Positions 1-6,296 of a DNA stretch of 6,552 nt are shown here, one piece after another. The DNA comes from an uncultured Candidatus Saccharibacteria bacterium (GTDB taxonomy: Bacteria; Patescibacteria; Saccharimonadia; Saccharimonadales; UBA6022). The translations under genes and the position numbers were made by a program. A model generated the notes under the pieces. That model searched no databases, was not told the origin of the DNA, and saw only the letters and a list, made by a program, of their open reading frames with translations. Position 1 is the stretch's first letter. Each line of letters opens with the position of its first letter. The stretch lies in contig CAMLED010000052.1 of assembly GCA_946479115.1 (NCBI GenBank), forward strand, positions 1-6,552, in the 5' to 3' direction.

Positions 1-15
1 TGGTGCACAAAAGGG

Positions 16-29
16 TACGATAGTAGTAC
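16..29 (+). promoter_or_regulatory. Possible -10 element for the first gene, leaderless-type
   Basis: TACGAT at 16-21 matches four of six positions of TATAAT and lies 8 nt before the ATG at 30. That is nearly the spacing seen at the much stronger radA promoter, so transcription could begin at or next to the start codon. No Shine-Dalgarno sequence is visible in the 29 nt available. The -35 region would lie outside the window. One frame here ends in TAG at 21-23, so the stretch could also be the tail of an upstream gene. Confidence 0.25.
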
Positions 30-1031
30 ATGTTACGCACGAAAACGCCTAATACTGCCGGCTCACTTGCGAGCTTAGCCGTCATCTTAGTTTCGGCCGC
101 ACTTGCGGCAGTATTGGTGTTTAACCGCCAAGGTATTATTGACCAGCTTGCCGTCTGGCAGTATCAACCATCACCGGAAATTGCAGCGATGAGTGACCGG
201 ACGACAATGTCTAATCGTGGTGAGTTCTTGTTTTACGCCAGTCACCCATCTATCGAGGGTACACAGGCATTTAATGATAAGTGTGCACGCGTCGAACAAA
301 GCAGTGCTATTTTGGGGTGCTATAACGGCCGCAATATTTATATTTATGATGTCAAAAATTCCAAGCTTGATGGTATCCGTGAGGTGACGGCTGCACATGA
401 AATGCTGCACGCTGCATACATGCGAATGGACGAGAGCGAGCGCTCAAAAGTCGATGCTTTGGTCGAAGCCGAATATGCAAAACTTAGTGGTAATCAAGAG
501 TTTGCTGAACGTATGGCGTTTTATGCGAGGACTGAACCGGGCGAGCGAGATAATGAGCTTCATTCGATTATTGGTACCGAGGTGGCGTCTATAAGCCCAG
601 AGCTCGAGCAGCATTATAAACAATATTTTAGTGATCGCGCTAAGGTCGTTGCACTTCATACTCAATACGCCAGTGTGTTCTATGAGCTGCAAGCTCGCGG
701 CAAAGAGTTAAGTGCAGAGCTTGATGCGCTCGCTGACACTATTGAAGCAGCCAGCGGCGCCTACAACCAGGCAACGGCTCAATTGAATAATGACATCGCG
801 AGTTTTAATGCCCGAGCCAGTGGCGGCAGCTTTTCTTCTCAGGCGCAATTCAATAGCGAAAGGGCTGCACTGGTAGCACGTGTCGAGAGCTTGGAAGCTC
901 AACGTGCAGCAATTAATGCTAACCGTGCTCGCTACAATGATCTACGAGAAGAACTACTGGCTATCGCAAGTGAGTCAGAAGCTTTGAATCGCAGTATCGA
1001 TAGCAGCCTCGCACCAGCGCCGAGTCTATAA
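30..1031 (+). CDS. Membrane-anchored HExxH putative zinc metallopeptidase with C-terminal coiled coil
   Basis: I do not recognise a named family for this 333-residue protein. A hydrophobic segment at about residues 12-31 follows a short basic N-terminus and should act as a signal anchor, leaving the rest outside the membrane. Residues 123-127 read HEMLH within VTAAHEMLHAAY, a typical helical HExxH zinc site. NELHS at 175-179, 48 residues after the second His, resembles the NExxS helix that supplies the third (Glu) ligand in thermolysin-like enzymes, so E176 is my candidate ligand; E184 is an alternative. C85 and C97, the only cysteines, could form a disulfide. Residues about 200-325 are Ala/Glu/Arg-rich and look like an interrupted coiled coil, broken near 261-275 (Gly/Ser). 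A cell-envelope protease or wall-associated role is inference; substrate unknown. The ATG at 30 is used because it puts the anchor at the N-terminus. Peptidase activity is untested, and the fold could be a non-catalytic relative. Confidence 0.85.
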   Translation: MLRTKTPNTAGSLASLAVILVSAALAAVLVFNRQGIIDQLAVWQYQPSPEIAAMSDRTTMSNRGEFLFYASHPSIEGTQAFNDKCARVEQSSAILGCYNGRNIYIYDVKNSKLDGIREVTAAHEMLHAAYMRMDESERSKVDALVEAEYAKLSGNQEFAERMAFYARTEPGERDNELHSIIGTEVASISPELEQHYKQYFSDRAKVVALHTQYASVFYELQARGKELSAELDALADTIEAASGAYNQATAQLNNDIASFNARASGGSFSSQAQFNSERAALVARVESLEAQRAAINANRARYNDLREELLAIASESEALNRSIDSSLAPAPSL

Positions 1032-1038
1032 CCGTGAA

Positions 1039-1054
1039 TGCTATAATATAATCA
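1039..1054 (+). promoter_or_regulatory. Extended -10 promoter of radA, apparently leaderless
   Basis: TGC followed by TATAAT (1039-1047) is a perfect extended -10 element. A second, overlapping TATAAT lies at 1047-1052. The first hexamer ends 7 nt before the ATG at 1055, so the expected transcription start falls at or within a base or so of the start codon. No Shine-Dalgarno sequence is present between the stop of the preceding gene (1031) and the ATG. The position expected for a -35 box (about 1019-1024, GCCGAG) is unlike TTGACA, which fits an extended -10 promoter. Leaderless translation is inferred, not shown. Confidence 0.7.
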
Positions 1055-2407
1055 ATGGCTAAATCTCGAACACAATTCGTCTGTCAAAACTGTGGTGCGT
1101 CATATCCAAAATGGACAGGTAAGTGTGATAACTGTGGTGAATGGAATACGCTTGTTGAACAAGCTCCAGTCAGTCAGGGTAAATCAGTTGTTGCCAAGAG
1201 CGCGACGAGTGGGCATATTTTGACGCCGCAGACTATGCAATCGATTACGGTCGAGGAATCTGTTCGTCGCATGCCAACAGGATATAAAGACCTCGATATG
1301 GTACTTGGCGGCGGAATTTTGCCTGGCGGTGTCATCCTTATGGCTGGCCAACCGGGTATTGGTAAAAGTACGTTACTGCTACAGGTGGCGAGTGAAGTCG
1401 GTAAGGCTGAACCTGTGCTATATGCTAGTGGCGAGGAGTCGGCCAGCCAAGTTAAGCTGCGGGCTGAACGATTGGGCGCGAATAACCGTGAACAACTGCA
1501 TTTTGTGGCCAGTACAAGTGCCGATGATATCGCGGCTACTATTCGCTCTGGTCAGTACAAGCTAGTCATTATTGATTCAATTCAAACCTTAAGCCTGGAT
1601 GAAATTACTTCAGCACCAGGCACGGTCAGTCAGATTACAAATAGTAGCAATGTTATTATTCGAGCTGCCAAAGAGGCCGGTGCAGCGGTCGTTCTGGTGG
1701 GACATGTCACCAAAGAGGGTAGCATCGCTGGTCCAAAAGTTCTTGAGCACCTTGTTGATGTTGTTTTGCAGTTTGAGGGTGACCGGTATGGTGGGTTTAA
1801 AGTGGTACGTGCTGTCAAAAATCGCTTTGGTTCAACGAACGAGGCGGCGATTTTTGAAATGTACGAGCAGGGGCTACGGGTCGTCGAAAACCCATCTGCG
1901 GCGCTACTGGCTGAGCGCCAAAATGCCGATGGGTCGGTTGTTATGGCAACGCTAGAAGGTACTCGGCCGCTGCTCGTCGAGATTCAAGCACTTGTCAATC
2001 CAACGAGTTTCGGATATCCTAAACGCACAGCCTCCGGCTTTGACCTTAATCGACTTAATCTGCTTATCGCTGTACTTGAGCGACGCACGAAACTGAATTT
2101 ATCAGATAAAGACATCTATATTAACGTCGTTGGTGGTTTGAAGCTAAACGATCCTGCAGCTGATCTCGCGATTTGTATGGCAATTGCCAGTGCAGCAGCC
2201 GGTAAGCGACTTGACGACGGACTTGTTGTCTTTGGTGAGATCGGGCTTGGCGGTGAAATCCGCAGTGTCCACAGTAGTGATCGACGAACTTCCGAGGCAA
2301 AAAAGCTTGGGTTTACCCAAGCAATTGGTCCAAAAGCAGGTCAAAAGAATTCATTTATCAAAGGTGTCGGTGATTTACGCCAAGCCTTAATTGATTACCT
2401 ACAGTAA
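1055..2407 (+). CDS. radA: DNA repair protein RadA (Sms), branch-migration ATPase
   Basis: RadA is a cytoplasmic RecA-like hexameric DNA-dependent ATPase that acts with RecA in recombinational repair by promoting branch migration. All hallmarks are present in 450 residues, close to the usual family length. A zinc finger C10-x2-C13-x10-C24-x2-C27 is followed by the ATPase core, with Walker A GQPGIGKST at 98-106, a Walker B strand LVIIDS ending near D174, and the RadA-specific KNRFG at 255-259. A Lon-protease-like domain fills about 300-450, with DPAAD at 366-370 and GEIGLGGEIRSV at 394-405; it lacks a Lon-type catalytic Ser and is expected to be a non-proteolytic scaffold. The start is fixed by the MAK...FVCQNCG opening typical of RadA. 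The next gene starts 15 nt after the stop, suggesting an operon with the PIN/TRAM gene. No truncation or missing motif was seen. Confidence 0.98.
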   Translation: MAKSRTQFVCQNCGASYPKWTGKCDNCGEWNTLVEQAPVSQGKSVVAKSATSGHILTPQTMQSITVEESVRRMPTGYKDLDMVLGGGILPGGVILMAGQPGIGKSTLLLQVASEVGKAEPVLYASGEESASQVKLRAERLGANNREQLHFVASTSADDIAATIRSGQYKLVIIDSIQTLSLDEITSAPGTVSQITNSSNVIIRAAKEAGAAVVLVGHVTKEGSIAGPKVLEHLVDVVLQFEGDRYGGFKVVRAVKNRFGSTNEAAIFEMYEQGLRVVENPSAALLAERQNADGSVVMATLEGTRPLLVEIQALVNPTSFGYPKRTASGFDLNRLNLLIAVLERRTKLNLSDKDIYINVVGGLKLNDPAADLAICMAIASAAAGKRLDDGLVVFGEIGLGGEIRSVHSSDRRTSEAKKLGFTQAIGPKAGQKNSFIKGVGDLRQALIDYLQ

Positions 2408-2422
2408 TCAGAAAGAACATAT

Positions 2423-3385
2423 ATGCAAACAATAGAAACATTACTCGTGATTGTCACCCTGGCAATCCTTGCTGAGGTAAGTTATCTGGTAGTAAAGCTG
2501 CCTCGACAGAACCTATCTCGTAAACAAGCTCGTCCTATTTTGGTTGACACCTCAGTCTTAATTGACGGCCGTATTATCGCCGTGGCACAATCTGGTTTTA
2601 TCGGTGATGCGTTGGTGATTCCACGAAGCGTTATCGGTGAACTACAGTTTTTGGCTGATAACGCCGACCACGATAAGCGCGCCCGTGCACGCTATGGATT
2701 AGATGTAGTAAAAGAGCTACAGGCTATGCCACATCTTAAGGTTGAAATTTTACAAGATGGCAGTAAAGCTGAAGAGGGTGTTGATGAACGGTTATTAACA
2801 CTCGCCAAAAAACATGGTGCAGCGGTCTGTACGATTGATTATAACCTTAATAAAGTTGCTGTCGTTGAAGGTATTACAGTACTGAACGTTAACGAACTCG
2901 CGCAGAGTCTTCGTATGGCGTATTTGCCGGGTGAGAAGATGCTACTTGAATTAGTCCAAAAAGGCCAAGATGCCCATCAAGGTGTCGGCTACTTAACAGA
3001 TGGTACGATGGTTGTTGTTGAGCACGCGAGCAAGAATATTGGTCAGACAATTGAAATTGAATTTATTCGAAGTTTACAAACGGCTGCTGGAAAAATGATG
3101 TTTGCGAAACCAGTTGAGCGTCAACAGGTGCAGGCGCCTGCGCCGAAGCAGAAACCAATCGGTAAGCGCCGTGTCCAGCCTCAAGTGGTAGCTACTCCTG
3201 TTGTCGAACAGCCGGTCGAAGCACCAGCAAGAGCCTTTCATAGCGATGCTAAGGAGCGCCGTTATGAAAAACGGACACCAAAGCAACAGCCGCGCCAAAA
3301 CAACACACAGCGTCCTACACGCAAGCCACGGACATCAACCCAGCGTGAAGCTGCATTGATTGATCTTGTTGATAAGCAACAATAG
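2423..3385 (+). CDS. Membrane-anchored PIN/TRAM domain protein (YacL-like) with basic tail
   Basis: The 320-residue protein has one hydrophobic helix at about 5-24 followed by a basic stretch (K25, R28, R33, K34, R37), which places the rest in the cytoplasm. A PIN nuclease domain spans about 38-160. VDTSVLIDG holds D42, ELQ holds E73, VDERLL holds D121 and TIDYNLN holds D139, so the acidic residues expected to bind the catalytic metal are all present. A TRAM-type beta domain, commonly RNA-binding, spans about 165-228. Residues 231-310 form a Pro/Gln/Lys/Arg-rich low-complexity tail that is probably disordered. Bacillus YacL has the same PIN-TRAM order but a longer membrane region. The ribosome site is weak (AGAAAG at 2411-2416), and translation may depend on coupling to radA 15 nt upstream. 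The protein is probably an RNase or RNA-binding factor at the membrane; target unknown. Confidence 0.92.
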   Translation: MQTIETLLVIVTLAILAEVSYLVVKLPRQNLSRKQARPILVDTSVLIDGRIIAVAQSGFIGDALVIPRSVIGELQFLADNADHDKRARARYGLDVVKELQAMPHLKVEILQDGSKAEEGVDERLLTLAKKHGAAVCTIDYNLNKVAVVEGITVLNVNELAQSLRMAYLPGEKMLLELVQKGQDAHQGVGYLTDGTMVVVEHASKNIGQTIEIEFIRSLQTAAGKMMFAKPVERQQVQAPAPKQKPIGKRRVQPQVVATPVVEQPVEAPARAFHSDAKERRYEKRTPKQQPRQNNTQRPTRKPRTSTQREAALIDLVDKQQ

Positions 3386-3394
3386 ATTATTTGA

Positions 3395-3435
3395 TCAAAC
3401 AAAAACCACTCCTGAATGGAGTGGTTTTTGTTTGA
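3395..3435. terminator. Bidirectional intrinsic terminator between convergent genes
   Basis: The arms at 3395-3412 and 3418-3435 pair perfectly over 18 bp around a 5-nt TGAAT loop. The loop-proximal stem is GC-rich (CCACTCC with GGAGTGG). It is continued by an A-tract on the left and TTTTTGTTT on the right. Because the structure is symmetrical, each strand has a GC stem followed by a U-rich run, so it can end both the radA-PIN transcript (stop at 3385) and the PBP transcript (stop codon at 3449-3451). Confidence 0.93.
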
Positions 3436-3448
3436 ATAGGTTATCTAC

Positions 3449-6085
3449 CTAATCGTTGAACTCTTGGTCCTTGGTCTTTGAAGCGGTGTAGTAAACACTG
3501 TCAGTGACAGTTACCGTAATCGTCTGTACGCCATCAGCTGTTGGCGTGTAGTCGCCCTTGAAGGTGCCGCTGGCGCTGGCTGGTAATGTTGCAACCACAG
3601 TACTACCGACACGGATTTCTACTTGCTGCAACGGATTCTTACCGGCGACAATATCGACTGAGATCGCACCCTTCTTGCTAGAACTAATATTTCCGATTGT
3701 CGGAAGAGCATCGCCACAGATGTGAACATCATCATCCTTCGTCGCGTCGTAGCCGTCAGGAGCGATGAACGCATCTTTCTTTGTAATAGGATCAGTGATC
3801 TTTTGTACGTCGATTTCAATCTTTGCGGCTGCTGGTGTACAGTCGGTTACTTTCTTCTTTGATGCACGGTCAAAGGTCATCTTGTTGGTCGATTGACCTT
3901 GGCTCTTGTTGTACCATGACGGGTACAATTCGTTATTGATCGTTTGAATACCGGCAGGACGGGTAAACCATGTGCCGCCGTTCGCAGGGTTCCATTTATT
4001 TTCAGATGCGTAGACGTCTTTGTGAGCGTACTCCATGACTTGTCCGATAATCTTGGCCGGAAGTGAAGAGTTACCGTTAGTCAGGACACGAGTATCTGGG
4101 TTACCGAACCACACGCCCATCGTTAAGGCTGGACTATAGCTCATCGTCCAAATATCCTTCGGTTGGCCGCCCTTATCTGATGTACCAGTTTTGGTGGCAG
4201 TTTTGACACCTGGAACCGAGAGTCCGTAGAAGTTGCGTCCGTACAATCCAGCGCGAGCGTTATCGTCGCTGAGGATATCGGCAAGGATATAGGCAACTTG
4301 CGGATCGATGATTTGTTTACTCTCATCTTTGTACTTCTTGATAACCTCTTTTTGGCTGTTCTTGACTTCAAGGATCGTGCTGACTGGTTTGTAGACACCC
4401 ATACGTCCAAGTGAAGCGAAAGCGTTGACGTGATCGATTTGGCGCGTACCACAACCACCGATTGATGATGATAGGCCCGCTTGGGCATCAGCACCTTGCG
4501 TACAGTAATGTGTGTCACCTAAAGCGCGAATCGTATTAAGGGTTGGCTGGACACCAGCAATGTACATGGCCTTAACTGCCGGTACGTTGCGGGACAGGGC
4601 AAGTGACTTACGGATATTAATGCCACCAAGATATTTACCGTCCGCGTTTTTCAACGTAGCGCCATAGATAGCTCCCATTGAATTATCATCCGCCAAGATT
4701 GAACCGCTACCGTAGTTAGCCTTACCAGCACCCTGGTTACTAAATAACTGAGCGTACACAAGTGGCTTGATAGTTGAACCTGGTTGAATATAGGCGGTCG
4801 CGGCATTATCTTGTCCGAAACCTTCATAATTGAAATCACGACTACCCATCATGGCGACAACTTGACCGGTCTGGGTATCTTCGACAGTGGCTGCACCATT
4901 GGTAAAGCCAGCGTAATTAGGGATAGATGACGCAAACATAGCTGTCATCGATTCCTCAAGTTTGTTCTGGATGCGAAGATCTAGCGTTGTCGTAACAGTC
5001 AGACCGCCACGGCCAACGGTTGCTTTACCGAGTTCGCGTTCCAATTGAGAACGAACCATTTGGACAAAGTGTGGAGCCTTGATGTCTTTGTATGGGTCAG
5101 ATGCGGGCAGGATGTTATCTAGGATTGGATATTTTTTAGCATCATCGGCTTGAGTCTTGGTGATGTAGCCTTGTTCTGCCATGCTATCGAGCACCTTATG
5201 TTGACGAGCAATTAGCGCTTCGTGTCCAGCGATATTGTATGGATCATATAGTCCTGGCTGGTTAGGGATGGCGGCAAGAATCGCTGCCTGTGGCAATGTT
5301 AAATCTTTCGACGACACGCCAAAGTAGGTCTGTGCACCTGATTCGACGCCATTACGACGACCGCCGTACGGCGATTCGTTAAGGTAAAGGTTAAGGATAC
5401 TGTCCTTGTCGTACATACGCTCTACTTCAACGGACAAGATCATTTCCTTGATCTTGCGCGGAACACCACTTAGGCCACGGTCTTGCGCTTCGTCAGCGAA
5501 GAACACCTGTTTAACAAGCTGTTGGGTGAGTGTGGATCCACCTTGAATACTACCACCGTTAGCGTTATTAAGGAGTGAACGTGAGATACCACTTAAACTA
5601 ATACCACCGTGTTTGTAAAAGTCTTTGTCCTCAATAGCAATCGTAGCTTGTTTCATGTATGGATTAATGCTTTTGCCATCAACAACAAGCTTGTAGTTGC
5701 CATCACCTTTATCTTCCCAGAGGAGCTGCCCGTTACGGTCTAGATATCTCGTCACGGTGGTTTGGACGCGTTTGTTAATTTCACCTGGACGGATTGAGTC
5801 AAGATCTTTGCGGTAATAGGCAAACAAGGCACCAACGGTCAGTACCATCAATAAAATACCGATACCAGCAATCTTGAGCGCCATCATGCCGCCACGTTTG
5901 CTGGTCCAATACCCCCATACACGTTTTGGATGCAATCGGTAGGCGAGGCGTTTGACTGGATGTTTCGGTAGGCTCGCGAGATATTCGGCACTCTTTCGAG
6001 CGTCGCCGTCGCGGCGCGTCTTGCGTTTTCGAGTCAGATTAGAGTACACGCTCATGTTGCGTGATTTTGAGGTTTTTTTAGCCAC
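3449..6085 (-). CDS. Class A penicillin-binding protein (bifunctional peptidoglycan synthase, PBP1A-like)
   Basis: This 878-residue protein polymerises lipid II into glycan strands and cross-links stem peptides outside the membrane. A long basic cytoplasmic N-terminus (1-66) precedes one transmembrane helix at about 67-91. The GT51 glycosyltransferase follows at about 110-300, with catalytic E152 in AIEDKDFYKHGG, QGGSTLTQQL at 181-190, RKIKEM at 210-215 and NLYLNESPYGG near 232-242. The transpeptidase domain, about 395-690, has the active-site Ser in STIK (S437, K440), SRN at 498-500 and KTGT at 632-635. Residues about 792-878 look like a small Ig/fibronectin-like beta domain. Four cysteines (528, 545, 749, 790) all lie outside the membrane. 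The start is GTG at 6085: an in-frame TAA lies shortly upstream with no ATG between, and GGGA lies 10 nt before the GTG. The ATG at residue 11 is an alternative. All catalytic motifs are intact. Confidence 0.96.
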   Translation of the reverse strand: MAKKTSKSRNMSVYSNLTRKRKTRRDGDARKSAEYLASLPKHPVKRLAYRLHPKRVWGYWTSKRGGMMALKIAGIGILLMVLTVGALFAYYRKDLDSIRPGEINKRVQTTVTRYLDRNGQLLWEDKGDGNYKLVVDGKSINPYMKQATIAIEDKDFYKHGGISLSGISRSLLNNANGGSIQGGSTLTQQLVKQVFFADEAQDRGLSGVPRKIKEMILSVEVERMYDKDSILNLYLNESPYGGRRNGVESGAQTYFGVSSKDLTLPQAAILAAIPNQPGLYDPYNIAGHEALIARQHKVLDSMAEQGYITKTQADDAKKYPILDNILPASDPYKDIKAPHFVQMVRSQLERELGKATVGRGGLTVTTTLDLRIQNKLEESMTAMFASSIPNYAGFTNGAATVEDTQTGQVVAMMGSRDFNYEGFGQDNAATAYIQPGSTIKPLVYAQLFSNQGAGKANYGSGSILADDNSMGAIYGATLKNADGKYLGGINIRKSLALSRNVPAVKAMYIAGVQPTLNTIRALGDTHYCTQGADAQAGLSSSIGGCGTRQIDHVNAFASLGRMGVYKPVSTILEVKNSQKEVIKKYKDESKQIIDPQVAYILADILSDDNARAGLYGRNFYGLSVPGVKTATKTGTSDKGGQPKDIWTMSYSPALTMGVWFGNPDTRVLTNGNSSLPAKIIGQVMEYAHKDVYASENKWNPANGGTWFTRPAGIQTINNELYPSWYNKSQGQSTNKMTFDRASKKKVTDCTPAAAKIEIDVQKITDPITKKDAFIAPDGYDATKDDDVHICGDALPTIGNISSSKKGAISVDIVAGKNPLQQVEIRVGSTVVATLPASASGTFKGDYTPTADGVQTITVTVTDSVYYTASKTKDQEFND

Positions 6086-6118
6086 GTCGTAAATTTCCCA
6101 TAAGCAGTATTAGTAATT

Positions 6119-6127
6119 ATTATAGCA
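6119..6127 (-). promoter_or_regulatory. Extended -10 promoter of the penicillin-binding protein gene
   Basis: On the minus strand this reads TGC followed by TATAAT, identical to the radA element. The predicted transcription start is near 6112, leaving a 5' untranslated stretch of about 26 nt before the GTG at 6085. No good -35 box lies at the normal distance (minus-strand CATGTA at 6147-6142), as expected for an extended -10 type. Confidence 0.65.
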
Positions 6128-6140
6128 CGAGGAAACGAGT

Positions 6141-6169
6141 GTACATGAAATAGCTTGCTCTTTCTGTAC
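6141..6169. repeat. Imperfect inverted repeat over the -35 region of the PBP promoter
   Basis: GTACATGAAA at 6141-6150 pairs with TTTCTGTAC at 6161-6169 as nine base pairs with one bulged T and a 10-nt loop. It covers the position where a -35 box of the PBP promoter would be, so it could be a repressor site there, but a dyad of this quality can arise by chance. Confidence 0.35.
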
Positions 6170-6185
6170 CGAGTGACGAAGTGCT

Positions 6186-6212
6186 TCACTGTGTCATGAT
6201 ATGACACAGTGA
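6186..6212. repeat. Perfect 12-bp palindrome in the divergent intergenic region, candidate operator
   Basis: The arms TCACTGTGTCAT (6186-6197) and ATGACACAGTGA (6201-6212) are exact reverse complements around a 3-nt GAT centre. The centre is roughly 75-87 nt upstream of the predicted transcription start of both tyrS and the PBP gene. No T-run follows on either strand, and both flanking genes point away from it, so a terminator is unlikely. A binding site for a dimeric regulator shared by the two promoters is the simplest reading. I cannot name the regulator family. A hairpin in an unannotated small RNA is the alternative. Confidence 0.6.
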
Positions 6213-6258
6213 TAACATGCTCCATCTGGTTATTTGTGGTGAGAATAGAGGGATTTTC

Positions 6259-6267
6259 TGCTATACT
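6259..6267 (+). promoter_or_regulatory. Extended -10 promoter of tyrS
   Basis: TGC followed by TATACT differs by one base from the radA and PBP elements. The predicted transcription start is near 6274, giving a leader of about 23 nt. That is too short for a T-box, and no T-box sequence is visible. No recognisable -35 box lies 16-18 nt upstream. Confidence 0.6.
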
Positions 6268-6287
6268 AACAGGGAATAACAGATTAT

Positions 6288-6292
6288 GGAGA
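6288..6292 (+). promoter_or_regulatory. Ribosome binding site of tyrS
   Basis: GGAGA ends 4 nt before the ATG at 6297. It is the clearest Shine-Dalgarno match in the window, although the spacing is short. It supports this ATG as the start and contrasts with radA, which has none. Confidence 0.6.
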
Positions 6293-6296
6293 TAGA

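Noticed and set aside
1..23. Tail of an upstream gene ending in TAG at 21-23
   Set aside because: Only six codons are visible, too few to support a coding call.
171..4839. Several 60-125-codon frames inside the gene 1, radA, PIN and PBP coding regions
   Set aside because: They lie in other frames or on the opposite strand of strongly supported genes and their products look random (rich in Cys, Arg, Leu and Ser).
6053..6055. ATG at PBP residue 11 as the true start
   Set aside because: No ribosome site precedes it, whereas the GTG at 6085 has a weak GGGA and yields a typical MAKK opening; it remains a minor alternative.
6186..6212. Palindrome as an intrinsic terminator
   Set aside because: No T-run follows it on either strand and no gene reads toward it from either side.
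6217..6279. 20-codon plus-strand frame before tyrS, considered as a leader peptide
   Set aside because: It begins upstream of the predicted tyrS transcription start, has only one Tyr codon, no ribosome site, and overlaps the promoter.
6268..6296. T-box or other riboswitch in front of tyrS
   Set aside because: The predicted leader is only about 23 nt and no T-box consensus is present anywhere in the intergenic region.
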